Assembly: GCF_021290985.1 (NCBI RefSeq)
Contig: NZ_JAJOYU010000003.1
Span: 124,001-188,000, forward strand
Source of the DNA: Rheinheimera soli
GTDB taxonomy: Bacteria > Pseudomonadota > Gammaproteobacteria > Enterobacterales > Alteromonadaceae
DNA: 64,000 nucleotides
Direction: 5' to 3'
Numbering within the stretch: the first letter of the stretch is position 1; every line of letters begins with the position of its first letter. Both the position numbers and the translations under genes were made by a program. The notes beneath the pieces are model-generated. The model did no database searches. It saw nothing but the letters and a program-made list of their open reading frames with translations, and was not told the DNA's origin. Positions 36,126-46,285 of the stretch are shown here, in pieces.

Positions 36126-36916
36126 CCCTTCCTTTACAGGCCGCCTATACGCGGCCTGTATTATTTGATAGCCACTGCCATCTGGATTTGCCAGAGTTAT
36201 TGCCTGAACTTGAGCTGCATTTGGCCAACGCCAAAGCTGTGGGCGTTGAAGGCTTTTTAGTGCCTGCAGTGCAATCGTCCGCCTGGTTGCCTTTGCTGGA
36301 ATTAAAGCAGCGTTATGGTTTTTACATCGCCTTAGGTGTACATCCTTGGTGGGCAAGTCAAACACAGCTGGACGCTCTGGAAGGATTAGAAGATTTAGCC
36401 GCTTTACCTCAAGTCAGCGCTATAGGCGAAATAGGGCTGGATTTTGCGCTGGATGAGCAAAGTTTTGCTCTGCAACGACAGTGTTTTGAATTTCAGTTGC
36501 AGCTGGCAGCCAAACTGAAAAAGCCTGTGATTTTGCACCATCGCAAATCACAGAATGAATTACTGCAGGTCATTAAACAGCAGCAGTTTAGCCAAGGTGG
36601 CATTTTGCATGCGTTTTCCGGCAGTTTTGCGCAAGGCAAAGCTTTTATAGATATGGGTTTTAAGCTCGGCATAGGCGGTACTATTACTTACGATCGCGCC
36701 GAGAAAACCCGCAACGCAGTGAAACAATTTCCGCTCGACGCTTTAGTGCTGGAAACCGATTCACCTTCGATGCCACTGCATGGTTTTCAGGGGGAAATAA
36801 ATACACCAGCCCAGTTGCCTTTGGTGCTGAAAGAGCTGGCAGAATTAAGAGGCGAAAATCAGCAGCAGATAGCACAAGTGCTGCTGAACACAACGGTTCA
36901 GTTGTTCCCAACCTAA
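36116..36916 (+). CDS. TatD-family metal-dependent hydrolase, YjjV-like
   Basis: A 266-residue TIM-barrel nuclease-type hydrolase. Metal ligands are visible: HCHLD (His20, His22), GEIGLDF, VILHHR, HAFSGS and ETDSPSMPL. The segment GIGGTITY and the following MPLHGFQG match YjjV rather than TatD proper. Its start lies inside the end of pdxH (10-bp overlap) and its stop overlaps by 4 bp the stop of the convergent gene at 36913-37527. Family members act as Mg-dependent DNases or deacylases; the physiological substrate is unknown. Confidence 0.9.
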   Translation: MSITLPLQAAYTRPVLFDSHCHLDLPELLPELELHLANAKAVGVEGFLVPAVQSSAWLPLLELKQRYGFYIALGVHPWWASQTQLDALEGLEDLAALPQVSAIGEIGLDFALDEQSFALQRQCFEFQLQLAAKLKKPVILHHRKSQNELLQVIKQQQFSQGGILHAFSGSFAQGKAFIDMGFKLGIGGTITYDRAEKTRNAVKQFPLDALVLETDSPSMPLHGFQGEINTPAQLPLVLKELAELRGENQQQIAQVLLNTTVQLFPT

Positions 36917-37527
36917 AGCAAATTCGCCGCATCCGCTTGTTTGCTGCGACGCCATTTTTGCCACTGATGCACAATCTTGCTCCAGGTGCCACGTAACATA
37001 AAGGCTACTACACCTGAGAGTAACAACATCCAGAATACTTGCCGCATCAACTGCTGCCAGGCTTGAGTCACAGGCAATAAGCTGGCGTCCAGTTTCATAC
37101 TGATTTTGATATAGCCAATGACTCTATTGTCCTGCGTAATTTCCTGCACCATGGCAAGCAAAGCTTGTTCATGTTGAGGTGCATATAACAGCTGAGCTGC
37201 GGCAGTACCTTGTGAAGCAGACAACTTCACGCCGTTAGCGTCATATACCACTACATCCTGCAGATAAGGTGTAGCGGCAATATGAGTAGTCAGTTGGTTT
37301 AAGCTTTCCAACTGATCGTTGTTTATGAGATAAGCTGCGGTATGAGACAAAGCCACTAGCGTTGAGCGCATCAGTTCGGCACTTTGTTGCTGGAACAATA
37401 GTTCGCCTTGCTGGTTACTGTTCCACCACCATTGCGAGAGCACCCAAATCCCCAGCAATGCCAGCAACAGCTGGGCCAGTCTGAAGTATTTTGAGTTTTT
37501 GTTGTGCTGATATCCGCTTAATTGCAT
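36913..37527 (-). CDS. Smp/YtjB (AhpA)-family membrane protein
   Basis: A 204-residue protein with an N-terminal membrane helix (about residues 18-36), an extracytoplasmic domain (about 40-150) and a second helix (about 160-180) followed by a basic tail. The layout and the position back to back with serB match Smp/YtjB, which sits beside serB in enterobacteria as well. The domain order resembles a degenerate sensor without output domain. No enzymatic function is known. Confidence 0.85.
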   Translation of the reverse strand: MQLSGYQHNKNSKYFRLAQLLLALLGIWVLSQWWWNSNQQGELLFQQQSAELMRSTLVALSHTAAYLINNDQLESLNQLTTHIAATPYLQDVVVYDANGVKLSASQGTAAAQLLYAPQHEQALLAMVQEITQDNRVIGYIKISMKLDASLLPVTQAWQQLMRQVFWMLLLSGVVAFMLRGTWSKIVHQWQKWRRSKQADAANLL

Positions 37528-37610
37528 TAATTTGCCTGATTTTTACACTGACAATGGCTTAAAAATGTCGGTAGAATGCCACGGCAACAGAATGAAGTAC
37601 AGGTGGCCCA

Positions 37611-38672
37611 TTGAGCTTTTATTATAAGATTGACCCAAACTCCTTTGCTGACAACAGTTTAATTCAGTGGCTGACGGCGCAAGGTGCAGTAAGAGGTGCA
37701 GTACAAATGCATGCTTCCGGCTTTTATCAAAGCGAACGTGAGGCTGCTGACTTTGTTTCAGCACCAGAATTCTGGTCTGGCTTAGTTACAGGACAAAGTA
37801 CCGCCAGCCTGAGGATTTTTTCTGGTGCCATCACGCTACATCAGTTATTTGCTGTGCTGCAGTTATTGCCTGCAGATGCGGCTTATTCCTTGAGTTTGTA
37901 TCGTCCTCACGCTGATTTAGCTTTGGCGGTGCGTATCGATTTGCCTTTAGCCTTAAGCTCAGCGCAAATTCAGGCCTTACGCCAGTTGAGTGAGTCATGG
38001 GCTGCTGAACTGGTCTATCTGCCAGCTCCGGTGTTTTTACAGCAACCCGGTGTGCTGGTGATGGATATGGATTCCACTGCTATCCAGATTGAATGTATTG
38101 ATGAAATCGCCAAACTAGCAGGTGTTGGTGAGCAAGTAGCAGCTGTGACTGCGCGCGCTATGAATGGCGAACTGGACTTTGCGCAAAGCTTGCGTCAACG
38201 AGTGGCTACTTTAAAAGATGCTCCTGATACAGTGCTGAAAAAGGTGCTGGATGCTGTGCCATTGATGCCGGGTTTAGAAGCTTTAGTGTCGTTTTTACAG
38301 CAACATCAATGGCAGGTGGTGATTGCATCAGGTGGCTTCACTTATTTTACCGAAGCCTTAAAACAGCGTTTACAACTAACGGCCACTTTTGCTAATCAGC
38401 TGGAAATCATCGATGGCAAGCTGACAGGTCAGGTGTTGGGTGCAGTAGTTGATGCTCAGACCAAAGCGGACGTGGTGCAACAGATTGCCAATCAGTACCA
38501 GATCCCCGCCAGTCAGACTGTGGCTATTGGTGATGGTGCTAACGATTTACCTATGCTGGCTGTCGCAGCCCTTGGTGTAGCTTTTCATGCCAAACCTAAG
38601 GTACAGGCTCAGGCCAAAGCGGCGATACGGCAAGGTTCGTTATTGCAGTTGCTGTATTTACTGGAGAGCTGA
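37611..38672 (+). CDS. serB: Phosphoserine phosphatase
   Basis: A HAD-superfamily phosphatase making serine from phosphoserine (EC 3.1.3.3). The 353-residue product has an N-terminal regulatory-type domain (about 1-140) and the catalytic motif DMDST with nucleophile Asp152 and acid Asp154; motif II lies in IASGGFTYF and motif III in GDGANDLPM. The start is TTG with AGGTGG just upstream; an in-frame stop shortly before excludes longer forms. It overlaps the next gene by one base (TGATG) and is divergent from the smp-like gene. Confidence 0.96.
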   Translation: MSFYYKIDPNSFADNSLIQWLTAQGAVRGAVQMHASGFYQSEREAADFVSAPEFWSGLVTGQSTASLRIFSGAITLHQLFAVLQLLPADAAYSLSLYRPHADLALAVRIDLPLALSSAQIQALRQLSESWAAELVYLPAPVFLQQPGVLVMDMDSTAIQIECIDEIAKLAGVGEQVAAVTARAMNGELDFAQSLRQRVATLKDAPDTVLKKVLDAVPLMPGLEALVSFLQQHQWQVVIASGGFTYFTEALKQRLQLTATFANQLEIIDGKLTGQVLGAVVDAQTKADVVQQIANQYQIPASQTVAIGDGANDLPMLAVAALGVAFHAKPKVQAQAKAAIRQGSLLQLLYLLES

Positions 38673-39568
38673 TGCAACACCAGCAAAGCTCAGAATGGCT
38701 GACGGTCGCTGATTATCAGCTGCATTTGCGACAGTTGACACCGAATCATGCAGAGTCAGCTTATCCTGTGCTGATGCTGCATGGTGCTATTGAAAACAGC
38801 CGGATTTTTTACAATGAAAAAGGCCGGGGTCTGGGCTGCTTTCTGGCCGATCGTGGTTTTGCTGTCACTTGTGCTGATTTCGCTGGTCGTGGCTTATCCA
38901 GTCCTCAAGCCAGCAGGCGTTTTAATCACAGTCAGCAGCAACTGATTTGTCAGGATATTCCTGCTTTAATTCATCATCTGTTCCAGCAGTATCAGCAGCC
39001 TGTCATGGTAATGGCACATTCCTGGGCTGGTGTGGTGTTGGCGGCAAGTTTAGCGCGTTTTCCAGAACTGCTACCTAAAGTCAAAACCATAGTCACTTTC
39101 GGCAGCAAGCGGGTGATTAGTGTAAGAGGCTTTAAAAAACGTCTGCATATTGATTTGGTTTGGAATCTGTTTTCGCCACTGCTTTGTCGTTTCTATGGCT
39201 ATTTACCGGCCAGACAATGGCGTTTTGGTGCGGACAACGAACCAGCTCAATATCTGCTGGATACCATAGGCTGGATCCGCGGAGATGCTTTCACCGATCC
39301 AACTGATGGTTTTGATTATGCCGCAGCTTGCACTGATGTGAACTGGCCGGTCAGCTGGCATTTTGCCGCCATTAACGATCAGCTGTTAGGACATCCGCAG
39401 GATGTGCAGGCTTTTCTGGCAGAAACAGGGTTAAACTCAGGGCGTTATAGCTTGCTCGGCAAAGCGCAGGGGCATCGGCATGACTATGATCATATCTCTA
39501 TGCTGACTCACCCCAGCGCCAGTTCAGATCATTTTGCTGAACTGCTGTTATGGCTGAAACAGATTTAG
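38672..39568 (+). CDS. Alpha/beta hydrolase
   Basis: A 298-residue alpha/beta-fold hydrolase. The oxyanion segment VLMLHGAIENS (about 33-43), the nucleophile elbow AHSWAG with Ser117, an acid in the region near residue 255 and a late HRHDYDH segment with the catalytic His complete the expected triad layout. It is translationally coupled to serB through a TGATG overlap, and converges with the PilZ gene with only 10 bp between. The substrate cannot be deduced. Confidence 0.85.
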   Translation: MQHQQSSEWLTVADYQLHLRQLTPNHAESAYPVLMLHGAIENSRIFYNEKGRGLGCFLADRGFAVTCADFAGRGLSSPQASRRFNHSQQQLICQDIPALIHHLFQQYQQPVMVMAHSWAGVVLAASLARFPELLPKVKTIVTFGSKRVISVRGFKKRLHIDLVWNLFSPLLCRFYGYLPARQWRFGADNEPAQYLLDTIGWIRGDAFTDPTDGFDYAAACTDVNWPVSWHFAAINDQLLGHPQDVQAFLAETGLNSGRYSLLGKAQGHRHDYDHISMLTHPSASSDHFAELLLWLKQI

Positions 39569-39578
39569 CCGGCCGAAT

Positions 39579-42128
39579 TTAAACAGGTTGTTTGAGACTG
39601 GCCAATAAAGTCAGCCGTTTGTGCTGTTGCTCTGCTATTTGTTCGTTGCTTAAGTTAAAACGCAGTAATACTTCGTCTGTGATATCCACGACATCACCTA
39701 CGCCCACCACACTCCAAAGTTCTTCTTCCAGTACTTTCGCCTTATGAATGGCGTAAGTGCTGACATACCCTAGCTCTTTGGCAATATGTTCGGTATCAGG
39801 CCGGCCTGTGCGGGATAAAAAGATCTTAAAAGCAAACAACAGATCCGTCTTGACCACGTCATCTACAAAAGCTTTTTTGGCACTGTGCAGTTGGAAATCA
39901 AAGTCAAACTTAGTTTCAAAGCTGTGTTCGGTGTTGTCCTGTTCAGGGATAAAACGCAGAAAAACCTCATAGCTGTATGGGACTTCCTGGCGCTTCATTT
40001 TTTTCAGCTGATTGGCAAACTGCAAGTTGGTGGCATTGTTTTTCAGCAAAGGTAACATGGTCATAGACTCAGACCCTTCGCTGAAATGTGCCAGTAACTT
40101 GTGCAAAGCACTGGGTTTTGCACCCATAGCCACTACATCCAGATTGTAACGGACACCTTGACGATGCACATAAAAGGCAAAGGTGTCCAAAGCTTTAACG
40201 TACATATTACGTAAGGCAGGGCCAAGGCCCGGAAACTTTGGCGTTTCCTCTGCCATCGTCAGTTTGCTTCTGTTGTTATTAATGAGCTGCTGAAAAAATA
40301 TTTTGCCTGGATGATCGTTGGTTGGATCTATCACTCTCATATTCATAATCAGTTTGTTTTTACTGACCGCCATCACTTCATAAGGCAGGCCTGAGAGCTG
40401 ATGCTTAGTGGTGATTTTTTGCAGTTCAGGCAAACTGATTTGCACTGTATCGCCTTTTGAAAAACTCACAGGTTCGGCACATTCCAGCTGGATGCCTTTA
40501 CTGGAGAAATCGCGGCTAAAGGACTGAATATCACCTCCTTTATCCCTCTCCAACAGTACTGTGGTTTTATATAAAAACCGGCTTTCAGAACGTAAATTCA
40601 CATACTGTACAGAGGCGCTTTCAATAGGTGGGATCTGCTCAAGTTTGGCATGTCCAAACACTTTCAACTGATTCAGCAAAGCCGCGTCGTAAGTGATAGC
40701 TTTGTACAGGCTGTTGCTTTGGGCCGTACTGATATCGGTCAGCGCCACTATATAGCGCAAGTTACGAATGAAATTTGCGATCAAAGGTGTTGGTGGTTGA
40801 TTCAGCTTTTGCACTTCCTGATCCGCAGTAGCGGGTAATGACAGCGGAATATGGGCATGAGCAGGCACAGTGCGTAACACCGACATACGGAATGCGCGGA
40901 AGCTTGGTTTGGCTGCACCAAAGCCGAAGAACACCGCTTTCAGTTCAGGGTGTTGCAGTAATTCTTCTGTTGTAGCCGAATAAAAAAACAATCGGCCTTT
41001 GGCCGCATGGGTAAAGGTATAAAGTATGGTGCTGTTTTCATTGGCCTCTTTAGCCAGACACTGTTTTAATCTGCGCACGTGCAGCAGTTGTGGCAAAACA
41101 TTCTGCTGACGCTCATCCTGAAAATAGTGCATCAGGTGCCTGTTGTTTTCAGTGGTTAATACACAGGCGGGTGAGGCCTTGCCGTCGTTAACCGCCAGAA
41201 ATACCGGTAAAGAGCTGATGCGGGGTAAATAAAATTGCTCATAACCTTTGATAAACACCGCTTCGTAGGTGTTATCCAGATTCACTTTGTAACGTCTTTT
41301 ATTGCCGTGAATAAAATTTTGCAGAAAATCTGAAAAGCCTTTTTCATCCGCTAAAGGCAAACGTTTTAACCGCACGTAATAACTTTTGTCGGCAGGTTCA
41401 ACATCAATTACCTGATAAGGGATGCCGTTATTGATACCAAGGGCAAACTCCTGCTCTAAGCCGCGGAAAAATATGGCAACTTTTTGCCCGGCTGTCATTT
41501 CTATTGCCAGCGGGATTTTGATTTTACAGCCAGATACGGATAGGTCACTGGTGGTTGCAGGAAAACGTTCTTCATCCTGCAATACCACTTCAATATCTAT
41601 AGAGAAATTCATTCGCTCTTCACGGCGCACGCTGTAACCGGCAAAGCGGATCAGTTGAGCTGCTTTGTAGTCATTGGCCGTAGCATCCAGATCAGAAGGA
41701 ATAGCGGCTAAGTCTCTGGTGTCAGAAACCTCTCCTGATAATACGTCCTGCAGCCTTTTATTGGTTTCTTGCTGATGCCGCACTCTGAAGTTGTTATTGG
41801 TATTGGTGACGTCTTCAAAAATGCCAATAGTGTATTGGCCGTATTGCTTCAGCCCTTTTTCAAAGGTTTGGATCGCAAGTTCATCCAGATAATGGGTTTG
41901 GCCTTTATGCTCAAAAGGGCGAACTTCGCCGTCGACCCTGCCACGTAAATCGATATAATAGGTGCATGGCTGCGCCAGACGCTTTAATTCCATTTTGATC
42001 AGAAATTGCTGCGATTTGGCTAAGTCGCCGGTCAATAGCCGAAACTCCTCATCAAACAATTGAGTGTTGATAAGGGGTTTCAGACGTTCCAGGACGCTGC
42101 TATAAGCTTGTAAGTCGTTTGTTGTCAT
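39579..42128 (-). CDS. Large PilZ-domain protein (putative c-di-GMP effector)
   Basis: An 849-residue soluble protein with at least two PilZ modules. The first has RREER (Arg168 to Arg172) and DLSVSG (195-200); the second, near residues 510-560, has RSESR and DFSSKG. Both fit the RxxxR and D/NxSxxG c-di-GMP-binding signatures. The regions between and after (30-160, 210-500, 600-849) have no recognised domain; a helix-turn-helix-like stretch near the C-terminus (AKELGYVSTYAIHKAKVL) is possible. It is divergent from radA. Its output partner is unknown; motility or surface-polysaccharide control is the usual role of PilZ proteins. Confidence 0.85.
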   Translation of the reverse strand: MTTNDLQAYSSVLERLKPLINTQLFDEEFRLLTGDLAKSQQFLIKMELKRLAQPCTYYIDLRGRVDGEVRPFEHKGQTHYLDELAIQTFEKGLKQYGQYTIGIFEDVTNTNNNFRVRHQQETNKRLQDVLSGEVSDTRDLAAIPSDLDATANDYKAAQLIRFAGYSVRREERMNFSIDIEVVLQDEERFPATTSDLSVSGCKIKIPLAIEMTAGQKVAIFFRGLEQEFALGINNGIPYQVIDVEPADKSYYVRLKRLPLADEKGFSDFLQNFIHGNKRRYKVNLDNTYEAVFIKGYEQFYLPRISSLPVFLAVNDGKASPACVLTTENNRHLMHYFQDERQQNVLPQLLHVRRLKQCLAKEANENSTILYTFTHAAKGRLFFYSATTEELLQHPELKAVFFGFGAAKPSFRAFRMSVLRTVPAHAHIPLSLPATADQEVQKLNQPPTPLIANFIRNLRYIVALTDISTAQSNSLYKAITYDAALLNQLKVFGHAKLEQIPPIESASVQYVNLRSESRFLYKTTVLLERDKGGDIQSFSRDFSSKGIQLECAEPVSFSKGDTVQISLPELQKITTKHQLSGLPYEVMAVSKNKLIMNMRVIDPTNDHPGKIFFQQLINNNRSKLTMAEETPKFPGLGPALRNMYVKALDTFAFYVHRQGVRYNLDVVAMGAKPSALHKLLAHFSEGSESMTMLPLLKNNATNLQFANQLKKMKRQEVPYSYEVFLRFIPEQDNTEHSFETKFDFDFQLHSAKKAFVDDVVKTDLLFAFKIFLSRTGRPDTEHIAKELGYVSTYAIHKAKVLEEELWSVVGVGDVVDITDEVLLRFNLSNEQIAEQQHKRLTLLASLKQPV

Positions 42129-42243
42129 GCTCGCTTAAACACTGACAGGGGAGTGGCAAGCCCTGTATCAATAATTTGGGTTAGAGTAAAACCAGTACGA
42201 TGTAAAAGCAATAATCGTGCCTTTTAATAAGAAGAGATAAAAA

Positions 42244-43602
42244 ATGGCTAAAACTAAGAGCGCGTACGTCTGTAATGACTGTGGCGCTGACTTTGTGCGC
42301 TGGCAGGGCCAGTGCACTGAGTGTGGCACCTGGAACAGTATCAGCGAAGTGCGTTTACCCAGTGTAACAAAACAACAACGTTTTGACGGTTATGCCGGAG
42401 CTACCGCCGCTAAAGTGATTCGGTTGGATCAAGTTGACTTGCAGGAGGTGCCACGTTTTAGCTCTGGTTTTGCTGAATTTGACCGGGTGTTGGGCGGCGG
42501 TATAGTGCCTGGTTCAGCGATATTGATTGGCGGTAGTCCGGGCGCAGGTAAAAGTACCTTGCTGCTGCAAATTATGTGTGGACTGGCAGTAACAGACAAA
42601 GCTCTGTATGTCACAGGTGAAGAATCGCTGCAACAAGTGGCGCTTCGAGCGAACAGATTGGGCTTACCGACACAAAACTTAATGATGCTGGCTGAAACCA
42701 ATGTTGAGACTATTTGCCAGCTGGCACAGCAAGAAAAACCGCGCATTATGGTCATCGACTCGATTCAGGTGATGCAGATGTCGGATATTCAGTCTGCTCC
42801 AGGCAGCGTATCTCAGGTGCGGGAAAGCGCGGCGTACTTAACCCGTTTTGCTAAACAACATAATGTGGCTGTGATTATGGTCGGTCACGTCACTAAAGAT
42901 GGTTCTCTGGCTGGTCCTAAGGTACTGGAGCACTGCATCGACTGTTCTATTTTACTGGATGGGGACACCGACAACAGATTCCGCACTTTACGTGGCAATA
43001 AAAACCGTTTTGGTGCTGTCAATGAGCTGGGCGTGTTTGCGATGACAGGCCAGGGTATGCGGGAAGTGAAAAACCCTTCCGCTATATTTTTAAGCCGTGG
43101 CAAAGAAGATACGCCAGGCTCTATTGTGATGGTGTTATGGGAAGGGACCCGACCTTTGCTGGTGGAAATTCAGGGGCTCGTAGATTATTCGCCATTAAAT
43201 AATCCACGCCGGGTTACTTTGGGCATGGAGCAAAACCGTATTTCGATGCTGCTCGCAGTATTGCACCGTCATGCTGGTATTCAAATGGCCGATCAGGATG
43301 TATTCGTCAATGTGGTGGGTGGCGTGAAGGTGAATGAAACCAGCGCTGACTTAGCTACTTTGCTGGCGCTGGTGTCGAGCTTTAAAAATAAAGCTTTGCC
43401 CAATGAGCTGGTCGTCTTTGGTGAAGTGGGCTTGTCCGGTGAGATTAGGCCTGTACCCAGTGGTCAGGAACGTTTAAAAGAAGCAGCAAAACATGGCTTT
43501 AAACGCGCCATAGTGCCGGTTGCCAATGCACCTAAAGAAGCTATTCCGGGAATGACAGTAGTAGCAGTCAGTAAGTTATCAGAAGCTTTGGATGCGTTGT
43601 AA
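42244..43602 (+). CDS. radA: DNA repair protein RadA (Sms)
   Basis: A RecA-like helicase that promotes branch migration in recombination. The 452-residue product has an N-terminal C4 zinc finger (Cys10, Cys13, Cys24, Cys27), a Walker A motif GGSPGAGKST (residues 96-105), the RadA-specific KNRFG motif in GNKNRFGAVNE and a C-terminal Lon-like domain (about 280-450). Length is close to E. coli (460). It ends in an 18-bp-stem terminator shared with bamD. Confidence 0.97.
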   Translation: MAKTKSAYVCNDCGADFVRWQGQCTECGTWNSISEVRLPSVTKQQRFDGYAGATAAKVIRLDQVDLQEVPRFSSGFAEFDRVLGGGIVPGSAILIGGSPGAGKSTLLLQIMCGLAVTDKALYVTGEESLQQVALRANRLGLPTQNLMMLAETNVETICQLAQQEKPRIMVIDSIQVMQMSDIQSAPGSVSQVRESAAYLTRFAKQHNVAVIMVGHVTKDGSLAGPKVLEHCIDCSILLDGDTDNRFRTLRGNKNRFGAVNELGVFAMTGQGMREVKNPSAIFLSRGKEDTPGSIVMVLWEGTRPLLVEIQGLVDYSPLNNPRRVTLGMEQNRISMLLAVLHRHAGIQMADQDVFVNVVGGVKVNETSADLATLLALVSSFKNKALPNELVVFGEVGLSGEIRPVPSGQERLKEAAKHGFKRAIVPVANAPKEAIPGMTVVAVSKLSEALDAL

Positions 43603-43621
43603 ACGCAAAGTTAAGCATCAG

Positions 43622-43663
43622 CAGAAATAAAAAAACGGCCTAAAAGCCGTTTTTTTATTTCTG
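43622..43663. terminator. Bidirectional terminator between radA and bamD
   Basis: A perfect 18-bp inverted repeat around the core ACGGC / GCCGT with a 6-nt loop, with seven A on the left and seven T on the right. It can end transcription from both convergent genes. Confidence 0.92.
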
Positions 43664-43697
43664 TTTTTATACCCTAAGTCATAGTACGACGGGGATA

Positions 43698-44450
43698 CTA
43701 ATTCAGCGCGTTAGGGAAGTTCAGCAGCAATACCGCTTTGGCATCATCACGTAATTTCACTAAACCTAATTTGTCATAGCTTTCGACCATAATAACCAAG
43801 GCTTGCTCTACTTGTGGCGAATCGCGGTAATACTCGACAATGTATTTACAACGGTTGGCTGCCGCTAAATGAGCGCCACGACGGACGTAATAATCAGCAA
43901 CCAGTAATTCGTAACGTACCAGTCTTTCTTTAATAGCGAACATACGCTTTCTGGCGTCATCTGCGTATTTACTATTTGGATAAGTGCTGACCAGTATTTT
44001 AAAGTCATCAAAACCTTGTTTGGTGCTGGACATATCCCGGTCGGCGCGATCTATACCGACAAATTCCTGAAAAGAGTTTTCGTCAGCTTTGACGTTATTT
44101 AAACCACGCATGTAGTAGGCGTAGTCTAAATCCGGGTGGTTTGGGTTAAGACGAATAAAACGGTCTATGCTGGCTAAGGATTGAGTGGTATCACCGCTTT
44201 GGTAATAAGCGTAGATCAGATCCAATTGCACCTGACGGGACAAAGGACCAAACGGATAACGGCTTTCCATGCCTCTTAACAGCTCAATAGCTCTGTTATA
44301 CAGACCTGAATCCAGCACATTTTTGGCTTCTTCATACATTTGCTGAGCAGACTGGTTGGTATTGACCAGTTCTTCTTCGGCTTTTTTGTTCCCCGCACAG
44401 GCGGTTAGTGTTAAAGCTAGGGCGATTATGGCTAAAAAATTCACTTTCAT
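43698..44450 (-). CDS. bamD: Outer membrane protein assembly factor BamD
   Basis: An essential lipoprotein of the BAM complex that inserts beta-barrel proteins into the outer membrane. The 250-residue product has a lipoprotein signal with lipobox LTAC (Cys18) and five TPR-like helical repeats (about 30-240), including AIELLRGMESRYPFGPLSRQ and RFIRLNPNHPDLDYAYYMRG, which are strongly BamD-like. It is divergent from rluD, the arrangement seen in E. coli. Confidence 0.97.
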   Translation of the reverse strand: MKVNFLAIIALALTLTACAGNKKAEEELVNTNQSAQQMYEEAKNVLDSGLYNRAIELLRGMESRYPFGPLSRQVQLDLIYAYYQSGDTTQSLASIDRFIRLNPNHPDLDYAYYMRGLNNVKADENSFQEFVGIDRADRDMSSTKQGFDDFKILVSTYPNSKYADDARKRMFAIKERLVRYELLVADYYVRRGAHLAAANRCKYIVEYYRDSPQVEQALVIMVESYDKLGLVKLRDDAKAVLLLNFPNALN

Positions 44451-44576
44451 TTAAAAATCCGCTACTACTTAAACCTATTGGCTATTTAGTCTGGAGTAAA
44501 ACCGTTAAAATAACCTTTTATGGCCCGATTCTAACCCAGACAGTTCGGGTATGCACACAGGATAACTGGTTCCGAC

Positions 44577-45551
44577 ATGACAAAACAGATAAAACTTGCA
44601 GAAATTGTACCTGACCATCTATTTGGTAAACGCTTAGATCAGGTATTGGCCGAAATGTTCCCGGACTATTCGCGTTCCAGAATAAAAGAGTGGATCTTAG
44701 CCGATTGGGTTCAAATCAATGGCCAGCTATGTAACACGCCCAGAGAAAAGTTACTGGGCGGGGAGTCTGTATTGATCCAGGCCGAGTTACCGGATGATGA
44801 ACGCTTTGAAGCTGAGCCTATAGACCTGAATATTGTTTACGAAGACGAACATATTATGGTGATCAATAAACCTGCGGGTTTAGTGGTGCATCCTGGTGCG
44901 GGCAATGCCGACGGTACTTTGTTAAATGCTTTATTACACCACTGTCCTTCTATTGCTGAAGTGCCAAGGGCCGGTATAGTGCATCGTCTGGACAAAGACA
45001 CCACAGGTTTAATGGTGATAGCTAAAACTATCCCTGCTCAGACCCATTTGGTAGAAGCGATGCAGGAGCGGGAAATTACCCGTGAATACGAAGCGATTTG
45101 CCACGGCACTATGACAGCGGGCGGTACAGTGGATGAGCCAATTGGCCGTCACCCTACCAAGCGTACTCATATGGCGGTAACCAGTTCTGGCCGTCCTGCA
45201 GTGACTCACTACCGTGTAATGGAAAAATTCCGTGCTCACACTCGCTTGCGTTTACGTCTGGAATCTGGCCGTACTCACCAAATTCGTGTGCATATGACCT
45301 ACATTAACTATCCGCTGGTGGGTGACCCTGTTTACGCAGGTCGTCCACGTCCACCACGTAAAGCTGATGAAGCTCTGTTAACTGTATTACGTGCCTTTAA
45401 ACGTCAGGCGCTGCATGCAGCTATGCTGCGTTTAGCTCACCCTATTACCAGTGAAATTATGGAATGGCATGCACCAATTCCTGACGATATGGTAGAGCTG
45501 ACTCAGGCCTTACGTGAAGACACTGATATTCACGGTCTGGATTTCGCCTGA
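44577..45551 (+). CDS. rluD: 23S rRNA pseudouridine synthase RluD
   Basis: Converts U1911, U1915 and U1917 of 23S rRNA helix 69 to pseudouridine (E. coli numbering). The 324-residue product has an N-terminal S4 RNA-binding domain (about 15-75) and the catalytic motif HRLDKDTTG with Asp139, the same residue number as in E. coli. Its TGA stop overlaps the pgeF ATG (TGATG). The rluD-pgeF-clpB order opposite bamD is conserved in gammaproteobacteria. Confidence 0.96.
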   Translation: MTKQIKLAEIVPDHLFGKRLDQVLAEMFPDYSRSRIKEWILADWVQINGQLCNTPREKLLGGESVLIQAELPDDERFEAEPIDLNIVYEDEHIMVINKPAGLVVHPGAGNADGTLLNALLHHCPSIAEVPRAGIVHRLDKDTTGLMVIAKTIPAQTHLVEAMQEREITREYEAICHGTMTAGGTVDEPIGRHPTKRTHMAVTSSGRPAVTHYRVMEKFRAHTRLRLRLESGRTHQIRVHMTYINYPLVGDPVYAGRPRPPRKADEALLTVLRAFKRQALHAAMLRLAHPITSEIMEWHAPIPDDMVELTQALREDTDIHGLDFA

Positions 45552-46285
45552 TGTTTAAAGCTGACTGGCCTGCGCCTTTGCATGTAAAAACAGCGATCAG
45601 TACTCGCGAGGGGGGAGTATCTTTGCCTCCTTACGACGGATTGAATTTAGGTAGTCATGTCAATGACAGACCTGAAGCTGTGGCGCAGAATCGTCAGCTT
45701 TTCAAGCAACAGGCGGGGATGCCTGCTGAACCTTTATGGCTCAATCAAGTGCATGGTACAGATTGCGTCCTACTGGAACAGACTGATTTTTCAGTGGGTC
45801 CTTTTACAGCCGATGCCAGTACCACCAAAACCAAAGGTCTGGTGTCAGTGGTACTGACCGCTGATTGCCTGCCGGTGTTGTTTTGTGATGCAGCTGGTAC
45901 TCAGGTGGCTGCAGCTCATGCGGGCTGGCGTGGCTTAGTCGATGGCGTGCTCGAACAAACCCTGACACAGTTTACTGATCCTGGCCAGGTGATGGCTTGG
46001 CTAGGTCCTGCTATTGGCCCCACAGCTTTTGAAGTGGGGGATGAAGTACGGCTGGCTTTTATGGCAAAAGATGCCAAAGCTGAAGCAGCTTTTATGGCTG
46101 TTCCGAATAAAACAGGTAAATGGCTGGCTGATTTATATCAACTGGCGCGTTTACGTTTGAATGCGGCCGGAGTTTCACAGATTTACGGTGGCGGTTTTTG
46201 CACTTACACCGACTCACACGATTTTTATTCCTATCGCCGTGATGGCCAAACAGGCCGAATGGCATCCTGTATCTGGATTGACTGA
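45551..46285 (+). CDS. pgeF: Peptidoglycan editing factor PgeF (YfiH/LACC1 family)
   Basis: A 244-residue multicopper-oxidase-like fold protein; family members act as purine nucleoside phosphorylase/adenosine deaminase-type enzymes and in E. coli limit misincorporation of L-Ser in peptidoglycan. Metal-site residues are visible in QVHGTD, LTADCLPVLF and AAHAGWRGL. It is translationally coupled to rluD by a TGATG overlap. Its stop codon lies inside a weak terminator-like hairpin upstream of the clpB promoter. Confidence 0.93.
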   Translation: MFKADWPAPLHVKTAISTREGGVSLPPYDGLNLGSHVNDRPEAVAQNRQLFKQQAGMPAEPLWLNQVHGTDCVLLEQTDFSVGPFTADASTTKTKGLVSVVLTADCLPVLFCDAAGTQVAAAHAGWRGLVDGVLEQTLTQFTDPGQVMAWLGPAIGPTAFEVGDEVRLAFMAKDAKAEAAFMAVPNKTGKWLADLYQLARLRLNAAGVSQIYGGGFCTYTDSHDFYSYRRDGQTGRMASCIWID

